Origin: Mycolicibacterium phocaicum
Lineage (GTDB): Bacteria > Actinomycetota > Actinomycetes > Mycobacteriales > Mycobacteriaceae
Assembly (NCBI RefSeq): GCF_010731115.1
Contig: NZ_AP022616.1
Span: forward strand, 4,960,001-5,024,000
Direction of reading: 5' to 3'
Length of the DNA: 64,000 nt
A program made the translations under genes and the position numbers. The notes beneath the pieces are model-generated. The model did no database searches and was not told where the DNA came from. It saw nothing but the letters and a program-made list of their open reading frames with translations. Positions 50,732 to 58,513 of this stretch are shown here, piece by piece. Every line of letters begins with the position of its first letter. Positions within the stretch are counted from its first letter, which is position 1.

Positions 50732-51499
50732 CTACGCGGACACCTGCCCGACCAGCACGTCGGCGAATTCTGTTGCGCCCGTTAAGATTTTGATTGCGGG
50801 GCGACCGCAGCCGGGTTTGGTCGCGCTTCGCGGTGCGGATTTGCCGTCGAGGTCGACCGAGACGTCGCCGGCCTTGGTGATCGTCACATCGATTGCGTGC
50901 CAGTCGTTGTCGGGCGCTGCCGGGATCGGGACCGCATCCGCGTCGGCCGGGCTGTTGATGGCGGTGAGTCCGATGGCGTAGCCGCCGGTCGTGCCGCGGA
51001 CCCGGCCGGTGAATCGCAGCGAGCACGCCGGGTCGCCGGGCTGGATCAGTCCCGTCCATGCGGTCGGCGGGGTGCCGTGCGGGTCGAGGCGTACCGTCCG
51101 GCCGTTGTCGGTGAACGTGGCGTCGATACCCCCGACGCGGTTCCAGGTGTTGAAGTCCGTCGGCTCCGGCGGGTGCGTGGGCACGATGGTCAGGCCGTTG
51201 AACGTCGTCGGCGTCACGGTCGACGGCGCCGCGGTGTCGCGTAGGGACTTCGTGGCGACCACCGTGCCGCCTGCCACCAGCGTGACCACGGCGAGCACCG
51301 CACCGCCGATGATCCACCATTTCCGGGCGCCGGACCGGCGCGGCGGTCCCGGATCTGTTGGCGCGTAACCGTATTGGTCGTCCACCCACAACGCCCATCC
51401 CGGCGGTGGCGGTGGCCAGGACGGATCCGGGTGCCAGTCGGGCCCGGGCCGCCAGCCGGGCGGGAACGGCGGCCAGTTGGGTGGCGGATTGAAGCGCAT
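50732..51499 (-). CDS. single-pass membrane protein with Pro/Trp-rich N terminus
   Basis: A 255-residue protein. The first ~60 residues are a disordered Pro/Trp/Gly-rich cytosolic segment (NPPPNWPPFPPGWRPGPDW), a hydrophobic helix follows (~62-82, WWIIGGAVLAVVTLVAGGTVV), and the outer part looks like a beta-sandwich (ATFTDNGRTVRLDPHGTPPTAW, CSLRFTGRVRGTTGGYAIGL, VDLDGKS) with two Cys. I do not recognise the domain; a carbohydrate- or ligand-binding role is conceivable. Converges with the SDR, one base apart, and lies just downstream of rocD on the same strand. Confidence 0.7.
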   Translation of the reverse strand: MRFNPPPNWPPFPPGWRPGPDWHPDPSWPPPPPGWALWVDDQYGYAPTDPGPPRRSGARKWWIIGGAVLAVVTLVAGGTVVATKSLRDTAAPSTVTPTTFNGLTIVPTHPPEPTDFNTWNRVGGIDATFTDNGRTVRLDPHGTPPTAWTGLIQPGDPACSLRFTGRVRGTTGGYAIGLTAINSPADADAVPIPAAPDNDWHAIDVTITKAGDVSVDLDGKSAPRSATKPGCGRPAIKILTGATEFADVLVGQVSA

Positions 51500-51508
51500 C
51501 CTATGGGT

Positions 51509-52747
51509 CTACCACCGCGCGCCTGGCGGCCCGGCCAGCACCTCGGCGAATCGGTCCATCGCCCAATCGATTTCGGTCGGGGTGATGACCAGCGGCGGGG
51601 CGAACCGCAGGGTCGGGCCGTGGGTGTCCTTGGTCAGGACACCGCGTTCGGCCAGTCGCAGGCTGGCCTCGCGGCCGGTGCCGACGGCCGGATCGAGGTC
51701 GACGCCCGCCCACAGGCCCAGCCCGCGCACGGCCGTCACGCCGTGTGCGATCATCGCGGTCAGGCGGGTGTGCAGGTGCCGGCCGAGTTCGGTTGACCTG
51801 GACTGGAATTCGCCACGCTGCAGCATGCCGACCACCGTGGTGCCGATGGCCGCGGCCAGTGGATTGCCGCCGAACGTCGATCCGTGCTCGCCGGGGTGCA
51901 GCACGCCGAGCACATCGGCGTCGGCCACGACCGCGGACAGCGGCACGATGCCGCCACCCAGCGCCTTGCCCAGCACGTAGATGTCCGGCACCACGCCCCA
52001 GTGGTCGCAGGCGAACGTGCGCCCGGTACGGGCCAGGCCGGACTGGATTTCGTCGGCGATGAACAGCACCTGGCGCTCGGTGCACAGCGCGCGTACCCGG
52101 GGCAGATAGTCGTCGGGTGGCACGATGATTCCGGCCTCGCCCTGGATCGGCTCGATCAGCACCGCGGCGGTGTCGTCGTCGACGGCGGCCGCGAGTGCGT
52201 CGGCGTCCCCGAACGGCACCGACCGGAAACCCGGGGTGTACGGGCCGAAACCGTGCCGCGCCGTGTCGTCGTCGGAGAAGCTGATGATCGTCGTCGTGCG
52301 GCCGTGGAAGTTGCCCTGCGCCACGACGATGTTGGGTGCCGTCACCCCTTTGACGTCCCGGCTCCATTTGCGCGCGACCTTGATGGCGCTCTCGACGGCC
52401 TCGGCGCCGCTGTTCATGGGCAGCACCAGATCCTTGCCGCACAACTGCGCGAGCGCGGCGCAGAACGGGCCCAGCCGGTCGGAGTGGAAGGCGCGGCTGA
52501 CCAGCGTCACGGCGTCCAGTTGGGCGTGCGCGGTCGCCAGGATTTCGGGGTTGCGGTGGCCGAAGTTGACCGCCGAATACGCGGCCAGGCAATCCAGGTA
52601 GCTGCGCCCCTCCGGATCGGTGATCCAGACGCCGTCGGCGGATGCCGCGACGACCGGCAGCGGGGCGTAGTTGTGCGCGGCATAGCGGTCGTCGAGGGCG
52701 ATCAGCTGAGCCGTGCTCTGCGGTGTTCCCGCAACGGCTTTCAGCAT
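51509..52747 (-). CDS. rocD: ornithine aminotransferase
   Basis: PLP-dependent class III aminotransferase, 412 residues, converting ornithine to glutamate semialdehyde. Motifs are SYLDCLAAYSAVNFGHRNPEI, MNSGAEAVESAIKVARKW, FHGRTTTIISFSDD, VLIEPIQGEAGIIVPPDDYL, LFIADEIQSGLARTG (PLP Asp) and VLGKALGGGIVPLSAVVAD (PLP Lys). ATG 52747 overlaps the end of the upstream DDAH-like gene by seven bases, so they form one operon: arginine/methylarginine to citrulline/ornithine to glutamate. The same trio (rocD, DDAH-like, AsnC) exists elsewhere in M. tuberculosis, but not here. Confidence 0.93.
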   Translation of the reverse strand: MLKAVAGTPQSTAQLIALDDRYAAHNYAPLPVVAASADGVWITDPEGRSYLDCLAAYSAVNFGHRNPEILATAHAQLDAVTLVSRAFHSDRLGPFCAALAQLCGKDLVLPMNSGAEAVESAIKVARKWSRDVKGVTAPNIVVAQGNFHGRTTTIISFSDDDTARHGFGPYTPGFRSVPFGDADALAAAVDDDTAAVLIEPIQGEAGIIVPPDDYLPRVRALCTERQVLFIADEIQSGLARTGRTFACDHWGVVPDIYVLGKALGGGIVPLSAVVADADVLGVLHPGEHGSTFGGNPLAAAIGTTVVGMLQRGEFQSRSTELGRHLHTRLTAMIAHGVTAVRGLGLWAGVDLDPAVGTGREASLRLAERGVLTKDTHGPTLRFAPPLVITPTEIDWAMDRFAEVLAGPPGARW

Positions 52748-53619
52748 GACGTCGAGTGCACCTCCAGGGTGCAGCACTTCACCGACCCGCCGCCCTTGAG
52801 CAACTCGGACAGATCGACACCGACGGGACGGAAACCGGCATCGGCGAGCTGCGCGGCGAAGCCGGTGGCCGCGGCCGGATGTACGACGTTCAATCCGTCG
52901 GACACCGCGTTGAGGCCGAGTACGTGGGCATCGGCATCGGAAACCTCGATGGCGCCCGGAAACATCTTGCGCAGCAACGCCACCGACGTGGCGCCGAAGG
53001 CCGGGGGATAGAACGCGATGGTTTCGTCATCGAGGACAGCCAGCGCGGTGTCGAGGTGGTAGAAGCGGGGGTTGACCAGCTGCAGGCTCACCAACGGCAG
53101 CCCGGACAGCTTGGCGACCTCGTCGTGCGACTGGCGGTCGGTGCGGAATCCGTAGCCGGCCAGGATTTGTGAACCGATGATCAGCAGGTCGCCCTGGCCC
53201 TCATTGGTGTGCTCGGTGTACAGCGGGCAGTAGCCGTGGTCCATCATCCAGCCGGCGTAGGCCACCGACTCTCCGGTCCGCTGCGGGTAGGTGAAGCGGG
53301 CGATGATGGCCACCTTCTCGAACCCGTCGTCGAGCACCAGCCCGCCGTTGGCGGCGTACACCATGTCGGGCAGCCCAGGAACCGGTTCGACCAGTTCGAC
53401 GGTGTGCCCGAGGCTCCGGTACGTGCGGACCAGTTGCTCCCACTGCCGCACCGCCAGCGCCGTGTCCACGGGGGTCGAGGTGTCCATCCATGGGTTGATC
53501 GCATATTCGACGGCGAAATGCGTCGGCCGGGTCATCACATAGTGCCGGGGGCGGGCCACCCGGTCTGGTCGCCAACCTGGATTCGGTGTCGCCATCTTGA
53601 CGACATCAGTAATCGTCAT
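52741..53619 (-). CDS. DDAH/arginine deiminase-type amidinohydrolase
   Basis: A 292-residue guanidino-group hydrolase of the dimethylarginine dimethylaminohydrolase fold. Motifs are MTRPTHFAVEYAINPWMD (substrate and catalytic-side loop), PDMVYAANGGLVLDD, EGQGDLLIIGSQILAGYG, RFYHLDTALAVLDDETIAFYP (catalytic His) and GGSVKCCTLEV at the C terminus, holding the nucleophilic Cys. It would release citrulline or ornithine from arginine or a methylated arginine. ATG 53619 is used; an ATG at 53595 is the alternative. Operon with rocD; divergent from an AsnC regulator. Resembles M. tuberculosis Rv2323c by context. Confidence 0.88.
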   Translation of the reverse strand: MTITDVVKMATPNPGWRPDRVARPRHYVMTRPTHFAVEYAINPWMDTSTPVDTALAVRQWEQLVRTYRSLGHTVELVEPVPGLPDMVYAANGGLVLDDGFEKVAIIARFTYPQRTGESVAYAGWMMDHGYCPLYTEHTNEGQGDLLIIGSQILAGYGFRTDRQSHDEVAKLSGLPLVSLQLVNPRFYHLDTALAVLDDETIAFYPPAFGATSVALLRKMFPGAIEVSDADAHVLGLNAVSDGLNVVHPAAATGFAAQLADAGFRPVGVDLSELLKGGGSVKCCTLEVHSTSC

Positions 53620-53647
53620 AATTCGATGGTAGAAGCACTCTTGCGTG

Positions 53648-53664
53648 CAAGCAATCGATGCTTG
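53648..53664. promoter_or_regulatory. candidate AsnC operator
   Basis: CAAGCA-5 bases-TGCTTG inverted repeat in the DDAH/asnC divergent gap, within a locally A/T-rich stretch. A second short repeat, ATCTATTG, occurs twice between 53689 and 53719. Lrp/AsnC proteins bind such repeated sites cooperatively. Confidence 0.5.
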
Positions 53665-53740
53665 TTGCGCGTATGTAACAGATCTATTGTTTGATAACCC
53701 GCGATTCGACAATCTATTGCGTGAGGGAGGTGTGCGGCCG

Positions 53741-54202
53741 GTGGAAAGCGTCGACGAGACCGACGAGCGCATCCTCGCCGAATTGGCGGACAACGCGCGC
53801 GCCACGTTCGCCGAGATCGGTGAGCGGGTCGGCCTGTCGGCGCCCGCGGTCAAGCGGCGGGTCGACCGGCTTCTCGCCACCGGCGTCATCCGCGGTTTCA
53901 CCACCGTCGTCGACCGGAACGTGATCGGTTGGGGGACAGAGGCATACGTTCAGGTGTACTGCCACGGCACCATCACGCCGGCGCAGCTGCGCGAGGCCTG
54001 GGAGGGCATCCCCGAGGTCGTCTCGGCCGCCACCGTCACCGGGACGTCCGACGCGATCCTGCATCTGATGACGCGCGACATGCGGCATCTGGAGGCGGTA
54101 CTGGAGCGCATCCGGGGCAGCGCGGCGATCGAACGCAGCGAGAGCATCGTGGTGCTGTCGAACATCGTCGAGCGCAGGGTCGGGGGCCGGGGCCAGGCCT
54201 GA
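53741..54202 (+). CDS. Lrp/AsnC family transcriptional regulator
   Basis: A 153-residue feast/famine regulator. The winged helix begins DETDERILAELADNARATFAEIGERVGLSAPAVKRRVDRLLATGVIRGFTTVVDR, and a RAM ligand domain follows (AYVQVYCHGTITPAQLREAWEGIPEVVSAATVTGTSDAILHLMTRDM). GTG 53741 is chosen for the GGGAGG ten bases upstream; the longer frame to 53645 runs through the operator region. Divergent from the DDAH-rocD operon, so it most likely senses arginine, ornithine or a related amino acid and controls that operon. Confidence 0.88.
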   Translation: MESVDETDERILAELADNARATFAEIGERVGLSAPAVKRRVDRLLATGVIRGFTTVVDRNVIGWGTEAYVQVYCHGTITPAQLREAWEGIPEVVSAATVTGTSDAILHLMTRDMRHLEAVLERIRGSAAIERSESIVVLSNIVERRVGGRGQA

Positions 54203-54278
54203 ATCCCGGCCGGCATGCTGAGCAGGCAAGCACAGGGTGGCCTACCTCGCACCGGCCGCATCGTGTAAGAAAGCCGAC

Positions 54279-55454
54279 GTGACTACAAACGGAGGCATCG
54301 TCATTGTCGGTGGCGGTCTGGCCGCTGCACGTACGGCTGAGCAGCTGCGCAAAGCCGAGTACGCCGGGCCGATCACGCTGATCAGCGACGAGGTCCATCT
54401 GCCGTACGACCGGCCGCCACTGTCCAAGGACGTGCTGCGCGCCGAGGTCGACGACACGACGCTCAAGCCCGCCGAGTTCTACGCCGAGAACAACATCACG
54501 CTGCTGCTGGGTTCGGGTGCGGTCAAATTGGACACCGAGGCGCAGACGGTGACGTTGGCCAACGGCGAGGTCGTCGCGTACGAGGAACTGGTCATCGCCA
54601 CCGGCCTGGTGCCCCGCACCATCCCGTCGCTGCCGGACCTCGAGGGCATCCGGGTGCTGCGCACCTACGACGAGTCGCTGGCGCTACGTGAACACGCCGG
54701 GTCGGCCAAGCGCGCCGTGGTGATCGGCGCCGGGTTCATCGGCTGCGAGGTGGCCGCCAGCCTGCGCAAGATGGGTGTCGACGTGACGATCGTCGAGCCG
54801 CAGCCCACGCCGCTGGCGTCGGTGCTCGGCACCGAGATCGGTGAGTTGGTCGCACGGCTGCACCGCGCCGAGGGCGTCGACGTGCGCTGCGGCGTCGGGG
54901 TCACCGGCGTGAGCGGTACCGGCCACGTCGAGAAGGTCCAACTGGCCGACGGCTCTGAGCTGGACGCCGACGTCGTCGTCGTCGGCATCGGTTCGCGCCC
55001 CTCCACCGACTGGCTCGACGGCAGCGGCATCGCCGTCGACAACGGCGTCGTGTGCGACGCCGCCGGCCGCACCAGCGCGCCGAACGTGTGGGCCATCGGT
55101 GACGTCGCCTCCTGGCGTGACGTGGCGGGACATCAAGTGCGGGTGGAACATTGGAGCAACGTGGCCGAGCAGGCGCGGGTCATCGTGCCGGCGATGCTGG
55201 GCCAGGATGCCACCGCCGCGGTTGTCGTGCCCTACTTCTGGAGCGACCAGTACGACGTCAAGATCCAGTGCCTGGGTGAGCCCAAGGCCGGCGACACCGT
55301 GCACATCATCGAGGACGACGGCCGCAAGTTCCTGGCGTTCTACGAGCGCGACGGCGCCGTCAGCGGCGTGGTCGGCGGCGGCATGCCGGGAAAGGTGATG
55401 AAGAACCGGGCCAAGGTCGCCGCCGCAGTGCCGATCGCCGACGTCCTGGGCTAG
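54279..55454 (+). CDS. NAD(P)H ferredoxin reductase, rubredoxin-reductase-like
   Basis: A 391-residue FAD/NAD(P) oxidoreductase from GTG 54279. FAD motif IVIVGGGLAAARTAEQLRKA, YDRPPLSKDVL, ATGLVPRTIPSLPDLEG, the NAD(P)H motif VVIGAGFIGCEVAASLRKMG, second FAD contact VWAIGDVASWRD and a C-terminal reductase domain (HWSNVAEQARVIVPAML) are present. It supplies electrons to a [2Fe-2S] or [3Fe-4S] ferredoxin serving cytochrome P450s or oxygenases. The positional equivalent is Rv0688. The arginine module separates it here from the SDR (Rv0687 type), which is its direct neighbour in M. tuberculosis. Confidence 0.92.
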   Translation: MTTNGGIVIVGGGLAAARTAEQLRKAEYAGPITLISDEVHLPYDRPPLSKDVLRAEVDDTTLKPAEFYAENNITLLLGSGAVKLDTEAQTVTLANGEVVAYEELVIATGLVPRTIPSLPDLEGIRVLRTYDESLALREHAGSAKRAVVIGAGFIGCEVAASLRKMGVDVTIVEPQPTPLASVLGTEIGELVARLHRAEGVDVRCGVGVTGVSGTGHVEKVQLADGSELDADVVVVGIGSRPSTDWLDGSGIAVDNGVVCDAAGRTSAPNVWAIGDVASWRDVAGHQVRVEHWSNVAEQARVIVPAMLGQDATAAVVVPYFWSDQYDVKIQCLGEPKAGDTVHIIEDDGRKFLAFYERDGAVSGVVGGGMPGKVMKNRAKVAAAVPIADVLG

Positions 55455-55463
55455 CTCCCTTGC

Positions 55464-55512
55464 GATTTGTGCACGAAAATCCGCGCCCCACGCGGAAAAT
55501 CGTGCACAAATC
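55464..55512. repeat. palindrome A of a two-copy family (GATTTGTGCACG...TCCGCG)
   Basis: 22-base arms (55464-55485 and 55491-55512) that pair except for a three-base internal mismatch, five-base centre. It starts nine bases after the ferredoxin reductase stop, so it probably works as its terminator. It shares GATTTGTGCACG...TCCGCG with the palindrome at 58465-58513. Confidence 0.85.
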
Positions 55513-55539
55513 CCTGAGTCGGCGTGCTTGGCTGTCGAG

Positions 55540-56619
55540 ATGACTTCTGAGGTCCGGGCCGCGGGCCTGCGCGCGGCGGTGCGCACGCTCGAACCGGGCT
55601 ACTTCGCGGTGGTCATGGCGACGGGCATCGTGTCGACGGCGGCGTGCCTGCTGAAGTTGCACACGGTGTCGGCGGTGCTGCTGTGGATCGCCGGAATCGT
55701 CTACGCCGTGTTGGTGGTCGGCAATGTCGCACGAATCATCTTGTTCGGTAGAGATTTTCGGGATGGCCTGGCCGATCCCGAACGCAGCTTCACGCTGTTC
55801 ACGTTCGTCGCAGGCACCGATGTCCTGGCGGCCCGGTTGTTGCTCGATGGTCATGTCGCACCGGCGGTTTGGCTGTCGGTCGTCGGGGGTCTGTCCTGGC
55901 TGGTACTGGGCTACCTGATTCCGTGGACGGCGGTGCTCGGGCAGCCGGGGCAGCCGGCCCTGTCCCGTGTGAACGGTACGTGGTTTCTCGCGGTGGTCGC
56001 GGCCCAGTCGGTGGCGGTCATGGCGGCTGGACTGCAGCCGTTGCTCGGCGAGACCAACCGGCCACTGGCGCTGCTCGCGGTGCTCTGCTGGTCGGTCGGT
56101 GTTTTTCTGTACGCGGCCGCGGGCATCCTGGTCGCGCTCCGCATGCTCATGTATCCGGTGACCGCGCAAGAACTCACCCCGCCGTACTGGATTGCCATGG
56201 GTGCCACCGCGATCACGGTGTTCGCCGCCGCCCGCATAGTGCAGGTGGCCGACACTCCGGTGGTCGTGTCCACGCGGGGTCTGATCGCCGGGGTGGCCGT
56301 GCTGTTCTTCGCGTTCGGTACGTGGCTGATCCCGGTGCTGATCGCGGCCGGCTTCTGGCGGCACGTCATCCGCCGGGTGCCGCTGCGGTACAGCACGGCG
56401 CTCTGGAGCATGGTGTTCCCGCTGGGGATGTATGCGGTGGCCGGGCACTACCTCGGTTTGGCTGACGGATTGCCCGCCCTGACCGACATCGGCGACCTCG
56501 CGGGCTGGGCGGCGCTGGCTGCGTGGACGCTGACGTTCCTCGCGATGTGCGGCTCGGTGGGCGCGAAAGCCCGCGTCGCGCGCGGGCTTTCGCGCACCGG
56601 TCAGAACGCGCCGAGGTAG
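55540..56619 (+). CDS. TDT family transporter (TehA/SLAC1-like)
   Basis: A 359-residue transporter of the tellurite-resistance/dicarboxylate family with about ten membrane helices. The family signature GYFAVVMATGIVSTAA lies in helix 1 (residues ~21-36), followed by FVAGTDVLAARLLL and WSMVFPLGMYAVAGHYLG near helix 9. Members export anions, dicarboxylates or sulfite; substrate unknown. ATG 55540 is used; a TTG at 55528 is possible. The last 19 bases overlap the convergent VOC gene. Its neighbours (ferredoxin reductase, ECF sigma pair) give no clear pathway. Confidence 0.85.
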   Translation: MTSEVRAAGLRAAVRTLEPGYFAVVMATGIVSTAACLLKLHTVSAVLLWIAGIVYAVLVVGNVARIILFGRDFRDGLADPERSFTLFTFVAGTDVLAARLLLDGHVAPAVWLSVVGGLSWLVLGYLIPWTAVLGQPGQPALSRVNGTWFLAVVAAQSVAVMAAGLQPLLGETNRPLALLAVLCWSVGVFLYAAAGILVALRMLMYPVTAQELTPPYWIAMGATAITVFAAARIVQVADTPVVVSTRGLIAGVAVLFFAFGTWLIPVLIAAGFWRHVIRRVPLRYSTALWSMVFPLGMYAVAGHYLGLADGLPALTDIGDLAGWAALAAWTLTFLAMCGSVGAKARVARGLSRTGQNAPR

Positions 56620-57881
56620 AACCGGGCGCCCTGGTCGTCGGCGCAGTGCGCCATCATCCCGTACGGCTGTCGGGACGGCGCTTCGATCACCGAACCGCCG
56701 GCTTCGAGAACTCGCGCGACGGCAGCGTCGATGTCCGTCACCGTCCACATCGGGACGGCGACGGAGTGTTCCGCGCCGCCGGCGGCGCCGGCCATCGGGT
56801 GGCAGTTCTGCACGCCCCATCCGTCGTCGATGCGGCCTGGTTCGAACGTCCAGCCCAGTACTGCACCGTAGAAGTTCCGGAACGCGGCCGACTCGGTCAC
56901 GTAGTACGTCATGTACGAAAGTTCGCCCGGCCCAGCCCCGTTCAGCTCGGGGCGGGGAATGTCCGGTGTCGGCTGGAACACCGCGAAATCGGTACCCAGG
57001 GCATCGGTGGCGTCCAGGGTCGGCCCCCATTCGTGGTCCTCCGGCGTGCCCACCTGACCGCCCGCGGCCAGGATCGCCTGCCGCGCGGCGTCGAGGTCGC
57101 GCACCGCGTAGCAGCAGAACACCGTCTGCGGGCCGGCGGTCTCGAAGATGCCGGTGTGCAGCCGGTTGCCTGTCACCTTGTGCGTGCCCGGATCGTATGT
57201 CCAGCCGAGCACGTGGCCATAGAAGGCGGCCGCCCGTTCGGCGTCCGGCGTCTGCACCGAGATGTAACCGATGTCGCCGTGCTGGATGGGCGTCAGGGCG
57301 CCGGGGACCGGGCCGGTGAGCATCCAGCGGTGGCCGAACGGGTCGATCACCACCGCGGTCCGCGAACCGTGGGCGTCGTACGGTTCCCGCTGCACCTGCG
57401 CGCCATGTTGCCGGGCTTGCGCGAGTGCGGCGTCGGTGTCCGGCACACTCAGCATCAGGCTCACTGAAACCGACTGGGGTGCCGGTGCTTTCAGACCGAT
57501 TTCGGGGAACTCGTCGGCCAGGTACAGCACGCCACCGGCCAGCGTCAGCTCGGCGTGCCCGATGCGCCCGTCGTCCATGACGATCGGTTCCCCGACGACG
57601 ACCGCGCCCAGCGCGTCGACGTACCAGTCGATGGCGGTCCGCGCGTCGGCCACGGCGAGATAGGGCAGGGCCGCGGGCCGGGGCACCTCGACCGCGGGGG
57701 TGGCGGGGGTGTTCAGTTCGGCGATGGCAGTGTCGGTGCCACTCATGACAACTCCTTTCGGCAGGGTGACGGCGGCTTCCAGGCGCGCGCGCAGTCGGGC
57801 CGCGAAGGCCGGGTCCGGCTGCACGGGGTGTTCACCGCCGGCCAGGACCGTCAGCGGGTCGTGACTGTTGTGCATGGTCAT
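56601..57881 (-). CDS. three-module VOC (glyoxalase/bleomycin-resistance fold) protein, ECF-sigma-linked
   Basis: A 426-residue protein from ATG 57881 (GGAGGT upstream), overlapping the sigma gene stop by four bases (ATGA). The first ~50 residues (HDPLTVLAGGEHPVQPDPAFAARLRARLEAAV) look like a charged amphipathic helix of the type seen in proteins partnered with ECF sigma factors. Three VOC modules follow: ~65-190 (PYLAVADARTAIDWYVDALGA...FGHRWMLTGPV), ~200-305 (GYISVQTPDAERAAAFYGHVLGW) and ~315-425 (MTYYVTESAAFRNFYGAVLGW). VOC folds bind metals or hydrophobic ligands, so this may be the sensor or effector for the sigma factor. Enzymatic role unknown. Confidence 0.82.
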   Translation of the reverse strand: MTMHNSHDPLTVLAGGEHPVQPDPAFAARLRARLEAAVTLPKGVVMSGTDTAIAELNTPATPAVEVPRPAALPYLAVADARTAIDWYVDALGAVVVGEPIVMDDGRIGHAELTLAGGVLYLADEFPEIGLKAPAPQSVSVSLMLSVPDTDAALAQARQHGAQVQREPYDAHGSRTAVVIDPFGHRWMLTGPVPGALTPIQHGDIGYISVQTPDAERAAAFYGHVLGWTYDPGTHKVTGNRLHTGIFETAGPQTVFCCYAVRDLDAARQAILAAGGQVGTPEDHEWGPTLDATDALGTDFAVFQPTPDIPRPELNGAGPGELSYMTYYVTESAAFRNFYGAVLGWTFEPGRIDDGWGVQNCHPMAGAAGGAEHSVAVPMWTVTDIDAAVARVLEAGGSVIEAPSRQPYGMMAHCADDQGARFYLGAF

Positions 57882-58435
57882 GACGCACCTCCGTCCCGGT
57901 ATTCGGTGTCCTGGTATTCGCTCCTGAATGCCCGCTTGGCCCGCACCAGCAGGGCCTCGGTGGCGTGCACGGTGCGTCCGATCAACTCGGCGCATTCGGG
58001 CACGGGGCGGTCATCCAGATATCGCAACGTCAGCACCATGCGGTGCTGTTCGGGTAACCGGGCCAGCGCGGCCTCGGCGACGATGCGGTCCAGCTCGGTG
58101 TCCCAGTCGTCGAAAGGCTCTGCCGGCTCGGGTGTTTCGGGTACGGGGACGGTGAAGCGGTCGTGCCTGCGGCGGTAGTGGTCGGCCAGTTTGTGCCGGG
58201 CCACGCCGATCAACCAGGGCACCGAGATCGCCGGTGGCGAATCCCGGCGGGCAGCGTCCATCGCCGCCAGAAACGTCTCCGACGTCAGGTCTTCCGCGGT
58301 GCCCCGATCACCGCAGCGCCGCACGAAGTAGCCGTAGACGACGGGCAGTGCCGAGTCGTACAGCGCCAGCAGCGTCTGCGGAGCATCACCGTCTGATTCG
58401 CCCCTCACACCCTTATCGTCGCGCCGGCCGCGCAT
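57878..58435 (-). CDS. ECF-type RNA polymerase sigma factor
   Basis: A 185-residue ECF sigma factor. Region 2 spans LLALYDSALPVVYGYFVRRCGDRGTAEDLTSETFLAAMDA with the DLTSETF core contact, and region 4 EAALARLPEQHRMVLTLRYLDDRPVPECAELIGRTVHATEALLVRAKRAFR ends in the helix-turn-helix. ATG 58435 (MRGRRDDKG) is used, with GTG 58408 as an alternative. It overlaps the downstream VOC gene by four bases, implying translational coupling and a joint function. No classical anti-sigma gene is adjacent, so the VOC protein is the best partner candidate. A long palindrome (58465-58513) separates it from mftR. Confidence 0.88.
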   Translation of the reverse strand: MRGRRDDKGVRGESDGDAPQTLLALYDSALPVVYGYFVRRCGDRGTAEDLTSETFLAAMDAARRDSPPAISVPWLIGVARHKLADHYRRRHDRFTVPVPETPEPAEPFDDWDTELDRIVAEAALARLPEQHRMVLTLRYLDDRPVPECAELIGRTVHATEALLVRAKRAFRSEYQDTEYRDGGAS

Positions 58436-58464
58436 TTTCCGACGCCCCAACCGCAACTTCTTGG

Positions 58465-58513
58465 GATTTGTGCACGGTTTTCCGCGCTGACCGCGGAAAA
58501 CCGTGCACAAATC
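58465..58513. repeat. palindrome B of the two-copy family; mftR 3' hairpin
   Basis: Perfect 22-base arms (58465-58486 and 58492-58513) with a five-base centre. The right arm overlaps the mftR stop codon (58512-58514), so it likely terminates mftR transcription before the sigma gene. Shares the outer GATTTGTGCACG and inner TCCGCG segments with the copy at 55464-55512. Confidence 0.9.
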
